In this document: in pieces, positions 32,697 through 54,001 of the stretch | Numbering within the stretch: the stretch's first letter is position 1 | Layout of the letters: each line of letters begins with the position of its first letter | Source of the DNA: Argopecten irradians | Taxonomy: Eukaryota; Mollusca; Bivalvia; Pectinida; Pectinidae | Direction of reading: 5' to 3' | NCBI RefSeq assembly: GCF_041381155.1 | Contig: NC_091140.1 | Coordinates: 20,116,864 to 20,180,863 of the forward strand | Length of the DNA: 64,000 nt | Translations under genes and position numbers: made by a program | Notes under the pieces: model-generated | Seen by the model: only the letters and a program-made list of their open reading frames with translations | Told to the model about the DNA's origin: nothing | Databases searched by the model: none

Positions 32697-35600
32697 ATGG
32701 CGCGACAAAAGTCAGGTAATCTGTGTTTTTGAGAATTATCGATTTTTTTTTATTTTGGGAATTCATGCATTGCTTAAATATAGGTTATTACTGTAGATGT
32801 ACGTATTTTTGCCAAATGAAATTTTAGCGCAAATTCTACGTTGAACAAGGAATTTATGATTATGATATCGTGTTAACGATGTCAAAGTCAATTATAACTA
32901 CATGTGTATCTGTCTGTGTTTTGTGAACTACATTTAACGGTAAAATATTTTATATAGTATATATTGTATAATATGTGTACATGTATAGCAATGCAATATC
33001 AATATGTGTGATAGTCGTCGCCTACTGCATGGTTTCGAAGCAGAGAAGATATGATAGTATAAGGGATTTTTAACCTTTTTTATATAAACAGCCAATGTAC
33101 ATAAAATATCAGTTCCGATTATTGTTTTTGCTACACAGTGGAGTGGTCCGACGTACTGTAGGAAACTACACACTAGTGTAGTAATTGTACATGTTGTAAG
33201 TGAACATTATATACTGTATTGCGATTTGGAGATTGTTTGTAGACAGAATAAAAGCATGAGGTTTAGAGATGATATGAATGCCGTACAGCCACTACATATA
33301 GAGGTCTATACGGGAGCGAACTCGTGTCCTTTGATACTGACTATGTCAAATACAATCTCAGATTGCGTCAAATATACACTACAGTGGTAATCTTTTTATC
33401 GCTTTTTGTGCCATAACTTTTACATCTGCATGGTTGTACCTATTGCCTTTGTCCTACTCAGAAGACTTCTATCCTGTATGCACTCGCTCTTTGCTCCTCG
33501 TTGTGCTAGTCGGCTTTCTTATCTGTCATTGTCATATTACAATATTGTCCCATTTCTTGACACACATGCAAAGACAACTTAGCCTTGCTAAAAAGCTATA
33601 CGTCTGAGTGGGTTGATTGGCTGTAATGTTAGCTAAGGCCAATCAAGGATGGCCTCCTATGTATACAATGTGTTACGTGTAAGTTTTGGGAGGCGACAGT
33701 ATATTCGTGTTGTATCGCTTTGTAATAGAAATATCCTTGCCCATTTTATAGTGCTATTTCAATAAGCATGTTGCCAAAGACACAAAGCAACACATCCCAC
33801 CCAGTCACATTATACTGAAAACGGGCAAACCAGTCGTCTCACCCCATAATGGTGAGAGCAAAGCAGCAGAAAATGCTACTTTTATAGACTATGTCTAGGT
33901 CACGGGACAATTCAAGAAAATATTAAAGTGAACAGTCGGGCAAGGATGGCTAAAGTCGGTAAAAATGGTGTGAATGTATCCAGTTTAATTTCTTATGAAA
34001 TAGAAAAATAAAATCTCTCGCCAAAATCTGTCTGCGTACGAAGAAATTAATTTAAAGTATAGGAATCCTAAAACGTCCTCCCGGCTGACTATGTCCGTGG
34101 TTACATTTACACGCAGCCTCGCTTTCAATGCTTTCAACTTTCCTTTACTTTAATGGTCAGAACTGGGAAACGTAAGCAGAACTTGGCCGTCGTATTAATA
34201 TGTGAGAACTTTTGGAAGGCCAATGAACGCATTTAGACTGGTTTTCTTTGCCCGACTATTCACTTTAAATCAATTCCAAACAGAAATATGTTATAAGGTT
34301 ATCTTTCTTTCTATTGCCTTTTATTCAGGTTCGCGGAAATCAGTAGTTTGGTAGAGATTATAGCGACATTAAATCTCCTGCGATTAAAATCATCTATACA
34401 GTATTTCGATTAAGTAGTTAATCATTGATAAAAGTGCTGAAAGTCAAGACGTTAACAAGTCGCATGACAAACACGTTCGACGCAAGACTTATCTTTTGGC
34501 AACTTTTGACAAGGGGTTTCAGTTCGACTTCAAGAGAAGTATCGTAATGAATACCTTTGGCTACCGAAGTTGATCTTTGTGCGAATTATATATTTCTGCA
34601 GTTATTTAATTTATTTAAGTAGTCAAACTAATATTGGCGGCGGTATAAAAACAAGTTAGGTTGCTACCCCTAACACTCTCCTGATCTTTCTCTGTTGATA
34701 ATATTATTTAAACATTATTTATTTTCACAGATTGTCTCCTCCTCGTGTTGCTATTATGTATCGAGCAGACGACAAGCATGTCGGGATACATGCAGGGGTG
34801 GTTGACGACAGGGGACCACCATAACCTGTTACGCCAGCTGCCCAGGGTTTACCCTAGCACGGGAGGCGGGCGAGGAGTCCACATCAACATTGATAAGAAC
34901 AGACGATACCAGACTATGGAAGGATTCGGTGCAGCGCTCACGAGCTCGGCTGCCTACGTCATCCATAACAGTCCTGAATACGACGAAATCATCAACGAGC
35001 TGTTCAGTCCTTATTCTGGAATTGGTACTTAAGTCCCTTTCACGCATTCAAGGATGAGGCGCCGGATTAACACGGGCCATCAATCCGGGACAATCCGCCA
35101 TCACCGTGTTAGGGCCGTGTATTCATCCAGCGATATCCGGGACCGTTCAGCATGGCAACGCTGGCCCGGGAGAAAAATTAAACATTCGCCGGACCTACAC
35201 GGATAGAAATTGTCCGCACCGATTCATGTACGATCCGTGTATCTCCGTGTAACATCCGAGATGTATGTGTAGGAACCGAAGTATCCTTTTTGGTTCCGAA
35301 GTATCCTTATTAGTTCCGGGCCATCCGTAACGTTATACGAATTTTTCCTTCGGAAGAACACTGGTAGACTATCTGCGGATTGCACACCGAGTGTGCCCGG
35401 AAGCTTTGTGGACCTAAAACGTATTGAAATTTTCCGTGAATATCCGTATCAACACCGGGTTCCTCCGTGAAATAATCGTGTAGGTCTAGCCCGGCACAAA
35501 CTGTTCGTGTCGGCTTCGTATCACGACCGCGTTAACACCGGCATCATGACGTAATACAATCTCTCCCAGGGTGCATTGCGGTCCCCACAATCATGATGGA

Positions 35601-37443
35601 CCGCTTGAACTCTGGGAGAGAGCCCCGGAACGCCGGATGTTCCCCGATGATCAAAATTTCCAATCCATGGTTATCCGGCGCCTCATCCTTGAATGTGTGA
35701 AAGGGACTTTAACGATGCTACGTCACGTTTGCTCTCTGCACCTTTATACATTGTAGCTACAGTTAGAGCGATACATTCGAAGACATGGAACCAGGTAGCT
35801 GGTGTTTTTATTTTAAGCATTGATTGAGAAGCGATGCCAGTGACCAAATAAGTCGTTAGCGGTTTCAAATATATTGAAAAGGTGCAAAGGGCAAAACCAA
35901 ACGCAATGTATTCGTGTTCGATCGTTAGGTGAAACATGTAAGATTTATTTATTTCCTAAAGCAGGACCGAAATATTCGAATACCATTCTAATAAGAGACT
36001 TTTTGGCATTCTTTCCAATACCAGTACAACAAGTATTCAATATTGCACCCGAAGAGAGTAACATATATAAGGTGCACACATAGTTGTCAGTTTCAGAGCT
36101 CGTACAGCTTGATGCAATAGAGGTAAATAGTTATTTATCTCCACAACGCAGCTAGTTTTTTCTAAAATTTATCTTCGGTTACCGGAATCTGACCTTTTCA
36201 TCGTTTTTGAATGATTTTTCTTTACTCCGTACGTTGATCTTCGTCTAAGAATGATATTGTTTCATCACTAGACCATTTAAATTACGGCTTTGAAATGTTT
36301 AGATGTTTCATACACTTATCTCATTAGATATGTGTAATGCCGATTCTGTTTGCAGGTATCAGTTACATTCGCCTGCCGATGGGAGCCTCTGATATCCAGG
36401 CGGAGGCACCTTATACCTACGCCGACACGCCTTGGGACTTCAATCTCGACCACTTCAGCATAGACAAGGATCGGCACTTCATCATTCCAGTCATCAAAAA
36501 AGCGCTTAGGGTCAATCCAACCTTGAAGATAATGGGAACACCCTGGACCGCCCCGGCGTGGATGAAAACCAGCAACAAACTTCAGGGCGGTCAACTGAAG
36601 TGGGACGCTAATATCAACGAAGCTTACGCTAAGTACTTCGTGAAGTTCATACAGGAATACCAAAGGGAGGGAATCGACATCACAGCCGTCACGGTCCAGA
36701 ACGAGCCCCTCAATGGAAACGACCAGTACCCTACCATGGAAATGTCGTGGCAACAAGAGAGCGAGTTCGTAAAGCATCACTTGGGTCCCGCATTCCGATC
36801 AAACAACATTCAGACAAAGATCCTTTTATATGACCACAACTGGGACAACACTGATTATGCCAATAACATTCTAAATGACCATGAAACAAGTCAGTTCGTC
36901 TCGGGAGTGGCATGGCATTGCTATGGCGGAGACAAGAGCGCCCCTAACAAGGTACATAACAGCCACCCAAATGTCGACATGTACTTCTCCGAGTGTTCTG
37001 GCGGTACCTGGGCTGCTGACTTCAGCGGCAACTTGATGTGGAACGCCGAGACCTTGTTCATCGGTCAGCCTCGCGCATGGACAAAAACGGTCTTGCTGTG
37101 GAATCTTGCACTGGACGAGAACCACGGTCCACACGTGCAGACGAACGGCGGCTGCAAGACATGTCGGGGTGCGCTCACGGTGCACACACACGGAGGATAC
37201 ACCAAGGAAGTGGAGTTCTACCTTATTGCACATCTCAGTAAGTTTGTCAAACCTGGTGCGGTCCGGATTGATTCAAACACTGGTCAAAACATCAATACCG
37301 TGGCGTTCCAAAATTCAGATGGCTCAGTGGCTATTCTTGTGCAGAATTCTGGATCGAATTCCCAGGATGTAACGATTCAAGTGGATAACAATAACTATAT
37401 CTACAATATGCCTGGCCACGCCATCGCCACATTTCAACTCTAA
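32697..37443 (+). CDS. GH30 glucosylceramidase-like hydrolase
   Basis: This is a glycoside hydrolase family 30 enzyme, predicted to cleave beta-glucosidic bonds, most simply in glucosylceramide in the lysosome or outside the cell. The exons are 32697-32715, 34731-35024 and 36356-37443, with GT/AG borders and phases that join, giving 466 aa. Exon 1 encodes only MARQKS plus one base. Joined to exon 2 it gives a signal peptide with core CLLLVLLLCIEQTTS. Family landmarks are TMEGFGAALTSSAAY, SYIRLPMGASD, TPWTAPAWMK, VTVQNEP with the likely acid/base E221, YDHNWD, WHCYGGD, YFSECSGG with the likely nucleophile E317, and LLWNLALDENHGPH. A C-terminal beta domain ends in HAIATFQL. GGCKTCRG and the short frame recall bacterial GH30 sequences more than human GBA1. 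The few introns fit that, but vertical descent is possible. A polyadenylation signal follows at 37544. Confidence 0.93.
33927..34264 (+). mobile_element. TTAA MITE, AGTGAA family, copy 1
   Basis: Termini are AGTGAACAGTCGGGCAAGG and the inverse of TTTGCCCGACTATTCACT, flanked on both sides by TTAA (33923-33926 and 34265-34268). The interior includes AGTCGGTAAAAATGGTG, CCTAAAACGTCCTCCCGGCT and CCAATGAACGCATTTAGACT. TTAA duplications fit a piggyBac- or Kolobok-type mobilising enzyme. It lies in intron 1 of the GH30 gene, and three more copies lie in this window. Confidence 0.85.
35032..35708. mobile_element. MITE at GH30 exon 2 donor, Harbinger-like
   Basis: Near-perfect ~37-bp terminal inverted repeats begin AGTCCCTTTCACGCATTCAA at the left and end TTGAATGTGTGAAAGGGACT at the right. 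TTA flanks both ends (35029-35031 and 35709-35711), a 3-bp duplication as in PIF/Harbinger. TTAA with one extra base is the alternative. The interior is CpG-rich with many short ATCCG and CCGTGT motifs and no gene. Its left target site is bases 5-7 of the intron after exon 2. Confidence 0.85.
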
Positions 37444-37543
37444 CTCGCACAGTCGCAACTTAACAGAAATACTAACCCACAGACATAACCCTTCTATGTT
37501 TTGAGATTATAATAATTTCCGTTTAATGTTGTTTACTGTCTTC

Positions 37544-37549
37544 AATAAA
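37544..37549 (+). terminator. Polyadenylation signal of GH30 gene
   Basis: AATAAA lies 100 bases after the stop codon and is followed within about 30 bases by a G/T-rich stretch (CGTTTTGGTCTGCATGG). This is a normal arrangement for cleavage and polyadenylation. Confidence 0.7.
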
Positions 37550-38846
37550 CGTTTTGGTCTGCATGGATGGCCATTTATCAAACCGATTCGGTCTTTTCGT
37601 TCATCTGAGTTTGAAGATATAAAAGTGAAAGAAACGAGTCATTTTTGGTATCACAGAACTACTCGTTTCACGATGTCCGACATTTTTTCTGGCATTTTAG
37701 ACACAGAAGTTGCGTCAGATGTCAAATGTGCAACTGCAATCCTGCAAACGGCGAATGGACGATGAAGAGCGTTTGTTTCTTGTCCGGTAGATCCGTAACT
37801 GTTCGCCCCTGGAATGTACTTCAGTTTGTTTGGTTTAGACACGGCGTCCAGTGATAACTTTATGTTGTAGATGTGAAGTTCTTTAAATTTTGGCTGGTTC
37901 GGATAAGTCTTTTCTCATGTTCCTCTATCACACCCTGACGTTCCCTTACTTGGGATGTCCAATATCTCCTTGTCTACTGACGACGAGTCTCTTTACTTGT
38001 TCACAGGATCACTTTTCACGTTTCCATATATTCTCTGCTAATGTTTTAAATTCGTTTTTGTTTGTCAAGTAGAATATCTTGGCTTGTGCATCCCTCCGTG
38101 GACTCGCTTGAAGCAAATATCTAGAAAACGTTTTCTTAGTGTTTGTAAATCCAACATTATATCTGTTTCTGTTAGCGTATTATAGATCTTCAGACATCAA
38201 TTTAGCTGCAGGGATTTGAATTCTAGTATGGCAACTCAATCGATGTCCGCTTTAACTCTTGCTTGTAATAATTGTAATAATGCTGAACGTAATCATGGCA
38301 ACCGTCTCATTAACATATAGTTGCAATAAGAAATAAGTGGCATATGCCTTGCATAAATGATATCTTAAAGAGTGATGCTTCTTGTTGATAGTTGAAGGCG
38401 TTCTATAGTTTGAATCACAATATAACCGTAATATTGTTCTATAGCGTATTTCCAATGTGTTCTGAATATTGAATTTCCTGTTTTCGAAATATGTACTTTA
38501 CTCTGTTGCTTGGTCTTCTTTGTGAAGCATCGCACATAATGTTTATTGAAGAGATGTCCTGTTTGGTTTGGTGTCCTATCAACGGTCAGTTGAGGGTGTG
38601 TAAGGTTTATCGGTATTTTTGATGATGACTGTAACAGTTACTTCTTTCCCTTCTCGACTGAAAATGTCCCGGTTTTCTTACGATCTTCCTCTTTTACCTG
38701 AGAGTATCACTGTCAATGTTATCCATGAAGTGGCATATATGGGTCCATGTCCAATACAAAACGCCATATTCTTAGCTTGATTTATTAGACCAATTTGGCA
38801 AACCAAACTTGTTCTCAACGTAACGAATTTAAAGTGGTAAAATTAA

Positions 38847-39208
38847 AGTGAATAATCGGGCAAAGAAAGTGATAAAGTCGGTAAAATGGTATACATATAT
38901 CCAGTATAATTTCTTATGAAATAGGAAAATGAAACTTTCCATCAAAATTGGTCTGTATGCGAAGAAATTAATTTATATTATAGGAATCCTAAAACGTTCC
39001 CCCGGCTGGCTATGTCCGTGGTTACATTCCCATGCAGCCTTGCTTTCAATTTTTTTTAGAACTGTGCTAAATGTACACGGGGCTTTTCCATAATTTCAAT
39101 GGTCAAAACTGGACAACGTAAGCAGAACTTGACCGTCGTTTTGATATATAAGGACATTTGTATGGCCAATGAACGCATTCAGACTGGTTTTATTGTCGAC
39201 TATTCACT
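38847..39208 (+). mobile_element. TTAA MITE, AGTGAA family, copy 2
   Basis: Same family as 33927-34264: termini AGTGAATAATCGGGCAAAG and GTCGACTATTCACT, TTAA on both sides (38843-38846 and 39209-39212). The interior matches copy 1 through CCTAAAACGTTCCCCCGGCT and CCAATGAACGCATTCAGACT. It carries a small extra segment (TTTTTTTTAGAACTGTGCTA) shared with copy 4. Confidence 0.85.
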
Positions 39209-42200
39209 TTAACTTTTAGGGTAATTTCCCCATTGGATTTAACATTTCACAGTCATCCCTAAGAAAAAGGCACATTTTAAATTATAATAATGTAAAACTA
39301 AAAGTTACCATTAAATCATATTTATTAGAAATGAAACAGCACATTTCAGTCTCACAAGATAATAACAAATATCTGTTTTAGGTGTATGAAAAAAAACATG
39401 ACAAGCATTGTCTTCATAAACAGGACATAGACAAACATATCTCTATAAAGGAAATAAAGAAAAAATAAAAATATGTAAAAAAATGTAGAATGGATGGAAT
39501 CATTGAATTTGGCAAAACAATAAATAAAGACAAGGAAAATAATACATCTATAGCTAAAACTCATCTGAAAACATTAATAATAGATCAGAGAAATTGAGTA
39601 AGAAAGGTCATTCCCATAATAATAAGCACTTAAAATATGTATAATTTCAGTTTTTACAAAATGTGATGCATTTGCTGTTTAAGTGGTTACACATAAAGGA
39701 CTAAATTATTCTAGCCTAAGTACAAATGAAGGGAATGATCATTTCTTTCCACAATGACATTGAAATTACGATACTAATTTATTGGATAGGAACACACCAT
39801 AACCAGCATTTTCTTATAGCTTCTGACTTTGTTTTTCAGAAGAGATATCAAATAATATAAGTTATCACATGTGTAAGTATGATAAATACTGGAAAATGAG
39901 AGTTTTTTTTTAAGAATTTATCCTGAAATTTTACATGTACATGTAGATTACATTTACATGAAATTATACTTAACCTGCATTCCTTCAAATGTAATTTTCA
40001 TATTGAACAATTACTCATTTCCCTTAAAAGTACTTGAAATTAATCAAATAAGTAAACTTTCACAAGTTTCCATCCCACAAAACTGGATTATCAAAGAAAA
40101 CATTATTTTCGAAATATACAAGTGTACCAAGCATTCAAAATAAATGAAACCAAAAACAATTTGTACTGAACAACAAAATATCATAAATTACTTCCACATA
40201 GGACTGCTATTTAGTTACTCATGTTACACCTAATTAAGAAGTACATATAGGAATTAAATGCAACATTCAATTAATTTTGATAAAGACACACAGATGGTAG
40301 GATTTTATTAGACTTCTCAGTAAATCTACAGTGCAAACCATATATCTGCAACTATTATAGGACAATATTATACAGGCAATCCACAGTTATCTTTGACAAT
40401 TGTAGCAGGGTAAAGTTTGAGGCATTCTGAAGGTAAACTGCATATGAATATAAATATTTGTTTATGCTGCTTCTATTATAAAAATTAACACTGCATCACA
40501 TATTTTAGAAAATAATTGAATCAAGATAGTTTTTAAAATTTGAAATATTTTGAAAAGAACTTTTGAGAGCGGTATCAAAAAGTTTGCACATCCATCAACA
40601 AGCTTATTGATTCACATAATGAATACATTGAATAATTAACATGATTACAAAATCTGTATCTTCAAGTTCATATCAGATGATTTAATGCTAAACTTGTGGA
40701 ATTAGTTAAAACTAATAATCATTTAATAACAGACAATGCAACGACTAACGTACCTTTAAATTCTATGTCAATAGTTTGAATCGGTGGGAGATGATGATTT
40801 TGACTTGTCATGCTCAAATTCACCAGTTGATGGTTAAGTACTCATCCGTACCACACAAGGACATGAAACGGTGTCTTAATATAGCCAAATTTTACAGTTT
40901 TACTTTCTTTCTATTACTATATGCTATCTTCTTGAAATATCAACATCAACGTTTATTTTCCCAAAATCTTTTGCTACTTTTGGAGATATTGCATTCAAAT
41001 TTCACTAAGAATGATAACAGATTATATATAAATTTTATCCATTTAAAAACTACCTGTGCCTAAATTAGTAATAAATCACTATAAACCCATTACTAATTGC
41101 TACAAGATAGGACATAATTTCACCTCTAAAACAGGGTGTCATTTTTTCCACATATAAATTTGTTTCCATGACTATTCACATTTTAGATTTTACAAAATCA
41201 GTGCCATGGTAATACAAAGTACAGATATTGATTGACATAAATGCTACAAGACAATACATACATTATCATTAACAATCAGATTCAAAAATTTACAATGGAA
41301 CAGCACCCTGTCCTTTCCATTGTTTGTATGTTGTAAGAATCATAAATGCAAGAAATCGCCCTTATATCAACGAACATTTCTCATATGAAAAATAAATCAT
41401 AATCATTTTTTTTAAACTTTAACGTAGACCGTCCCTTCTGTGACGTCATACGTTTGTAACGTCGCTTTCCGGATCCCGGCAAACATATTTTATTTCTCCG
41501 TACCCACCTATTATAACTCGCTTCGGATATCCGCAAATATTTCGTCTGCCAGCTTTCCGAGTGTTTACTTGACGTGTACCAATCTAAAGTTGTGAACTGT
41601 GTGCTAATCGGTAGAGCTAAATGTAGTATAATTTTGAAGATTCGTGCATGAAGTAATTCCAAGAATAAAGATTCTTTAAAGCAATTTGATCACATTTACA
41701 GTGTAATGATTATAATGAAAATGAATTCAAATGTTTAGCTGACTGTACCACTAATGTTAAGTACTGTGTATCACATTAAATAATGCTTTTGTGACTGAAT
41801 GTTACAAAATTTCACATAATCGTGCAATATATTATGGGTTTTTTCCTTAAAATTTAATTTCATCAGAATAATTTTGTTTCAACAGATTCAATCACTGTCA
41901 CTCTACAAAATAAATTGCTAAAATTTTCAATTCATTTTCACATTCTACAATACATGCACTTTGCAATAAAATGAAAATCATAATAAAGATACTATGTACT
42001 AGTAAATAAATATCCATGAGAAATTAACAACTTGCTGATAATCACAACGCCAGATTAGATGATATGATAGTAGTGTGTCGGGATGTTGTACAGGTAGACC
42101 ATGGTTCAGTTGACGGCCCACTTGAGAGTAGTAGAGAAGTGTTGCACGAACATAAATAATTTAACTATAAATAACACCACAGCTGCAGTATATAGTCACT

Positions 42201-42285
42201 GTAATACTGAGTCTATACTGGGGTCCGGCTTCTTCCTACAAACAAATAAGGAAATGAATGATTGATAATATTGGGTTTTCGAGAT

Positions 42286-42433
42286 ACCAAAACAATGTCA
42301 GTAAAGAATGATTTACTAGCGATTAGTCCCACCTTCAGGTGATGTCACAAAAACCAGATCAAAATATGATGTTACAATTGTTTAAAAATGAGACTAATCT
42401 AAGGTTAATCATACATTACACATTGTTTTGGTA
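42286..42433. mobile_element. Foldback MITE related to 1570-1712
   Basis: TACCAAAACAATG at the left and CATTGTTTTGGTA at the right are inverted termini. Inside, GATTAGTCCCACCTTCAGGT and GATGTCACAAAAA match the element in the BBS7 intron. It lies just downstream of KIF3A. Confidence 0.7.
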
Positions 42434-42747
42434 ATTTTAAATCGACAAATTGATATTGATGTTGATGATTATAAATGATGGTTGATTATTGAAATATTTT
42501 GTTAAACAAAATAGGTTTTCTCCCACACAAATCTTTTATGCTATGCATCTATTTACATGCCACACTGCTTATAAAACGTAATACAGTCCAACAGATTTGG
42601 AATTGTTTAAATGAATTCAATTTTTTTTTCATGTTTCCTATTGATTAATTTAGATACATATGGGTAATTACTACAAGTTTACACAATTATCATAGCTGAA
42701 TACTAATATCTAGCCTATCAGTAAAGTACACCAGGAGCATATGAAGC

Positions 42748-52158
<9,411 letters not shown>

Positions 52159-52748
52159 TTTGCAGATTTCTTTGAAAATCAGTAAAAATCACCACCGATT
52201 TCTTCATTCATGCTGTCATTCCAAAATATTTGTATTAGTAAGGGCTATCTGAAATACAATGATTTGATTGGTTTAAATAAATGTCAGCTTTCGGACAACC
52301 TCGGATTTTTACATGTTTCTCCTTACTTTTTCATCATTTCCGAAAGAAGAAAATGGCAGCCTCCATGCATTAGCTAGGTAACTACCAAACTTTTTATTCA
52401 AAAGCGAATTTAACAAGTCGTACTTTTTTCTATACCAAATTTTACACACATAATGTTATACGCATACCATTGCCAGCTAATTTGCACTAATTTCAAGTTA
52501 TCCTTGACGCAGCAAGTTGATAATAAATAGAGGGACGGAAATAGAAGGTCAAACATGTATCCTTATGTAATCACTGTCAGACAATATCTGATCATCATCA
52601 GTAGTGCTGCTTCGTAACGATCACTAAACAAAATTGAATTTCAGTACTCAGAGTTTGGGATTTGAACTCGGAACCAACAGACCAACGTGATTTTGCATAA
52701 TTCTCCTTGGTCTCGTAGTCACTGATAGTTAACTAGGCCTAATTTTAA

Positions 52749-53830
52749 CAGGTTGGGCACAACCCTGCATATGGGTAACAGTTACCCATTTGAGTAACAG
52801 TTACCTGTTTGAGTAATCAATAAGTTACCCAAATGAGGAATTTTGTGTAAGAAAAATGCATGAAGTTGTTTTAAACTTTTTTTTCAAAAAAGGGCGTAAT
52901 AATTTTGACATGGCACCATTACTAACATAACATAGTACATTATTAATCAAAATGGGACAAACTTCATTGTCTCAATTTTGGTAAAAGTCACAAAATAAAC
53001 CACCTCCATTGCTTACTATGGTGCTAAAAATAGAACACAGGTTAAACTCTAGAACGAATATACGTACCCGGCCTACTATAACCTTTCGGTCGGGTACGAA
53101 TTGGTCCCTATGTGTCGTAGTGGAGCAGCGCCTCCGAAAATCACTCGGGCACAATTTTCTATACTTTGTTGTAGGTTTCCGATTAATATATGCGTATACA
53201 AGCATTTACATAATTTCGTTATCCTAAACAAACACAACTACCATTCTTAATATCTACCGTATCGCTCACAAGACGTCAAATTCCTAATTTGAAGACTTCC
53301 GGTATATATTCTCTTCAGAAAGGCCTTTATATGTATATGTAAAAAAATAATGTCTAGCTGAGAATTTGATATTTCATACGGTTCAGTTTTATTGTCTAGT
53401 AGGTAAGCGATATAAAATAAATAAGATAAAATGCATGCAAGCGTTTTCATAATGGTTTGCATAACCATTACTTTGCTCCATTAGCAGTAATAGGCACCAA
53501 TTGTAGCTCTAAAGACGACATCATCTGTCTTAAAGTCTTTTGAGCTACAATATTGCAGCTAGTTAAACTCATTCAACCATGACAGTCATTTGCACTGAGT
53601 TACACAACAGAATTTGATATTTCACCCACAGAAACACATATACAGTCTTTGATCAGTTGTAAGGCATTCTAAAAATTATGACGCCCTTTTTTGTTAATAA
53701 TTTTTAAAACAACATTATGCGTTTTCTTTTCACATAATTACTCAATTGGGTAACTTATTGATTACTGCAAACAAGTAACTGTTACTCAAATGGGTAACTG
53801 TTACCAATATGCAGGGTTGTGTCCAACCTG
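52749..53830. mobile_element. 1.1-kb transposon with ~90-bp TIRs
   Basis: About 90 bp at the left (CAGGTTGGGCACAACCCTGC, GGGTAACAGTTACCCATTTG, TCAATAAGTTACCCAAATGA) return inverted at 53741-53830 with only a few differences. TTTAA flanks both ends (52744-52748 and 53831-53835). The TIR itself contains small palindromes (GGTAACAGTTACC). The interior has GTACCCGGCCTACTATAACC and a GC-richer core but no recognised protein, so it appears non-autonomous. It lies upstream of KIF3A, possibly within its promoter flank. Confidence 0.85.
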
Positions 53831-54001
53831 TTTAAAAAGATGATTTACCCCGGCTGTTGGAATGAGATGTTAAAAATCGTTTTCGTTGCTAGTTTGTAAC
53901 CCACATGTATGTAATGGATGGCTAGATACTACTTACAACCATGAAGGCATTTGTCTTGGACTGTTACGTTACACAATGCATCAATTAACGTTTTACTATA
54001 T

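Larger units (their letters stand above)
37550..42747. other. Gene-free intergenic stretch
   Basis: It separates the convergent GH30 (+) and KIF3A (-) genes, so it holds both 3' flanks. It contains MITEs at 38847-39208 and 42286-42433. A patch at about 41420-41610 is clearly richer in CpG than its surroundings and includes TGACGTCAT. No supported gene was found, and the open frames here are short and AT-biased. Confidence 0.6.

Noticed and set aside
35571-35756. Short open frame in the GH30 intron
   Set aside because: It lies mostly inside the TIR of the MITE at 35032-35708 and runs off its end.
40776-41063. 95-codon open frame between GH30 and KIF3A
   Set aside because: It is low-complexity, rich in Phe/Leu/Ile as expected of AT-rich DNA, with no motif and no supporting splice or promoter context.
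52640-52735. tRNA-like B box (GAGTTCAAATCCC on the minus strand)
   Set aside because: No A box at the right distance and no acceptor stem were found. It is at most a worn SINE fragment.
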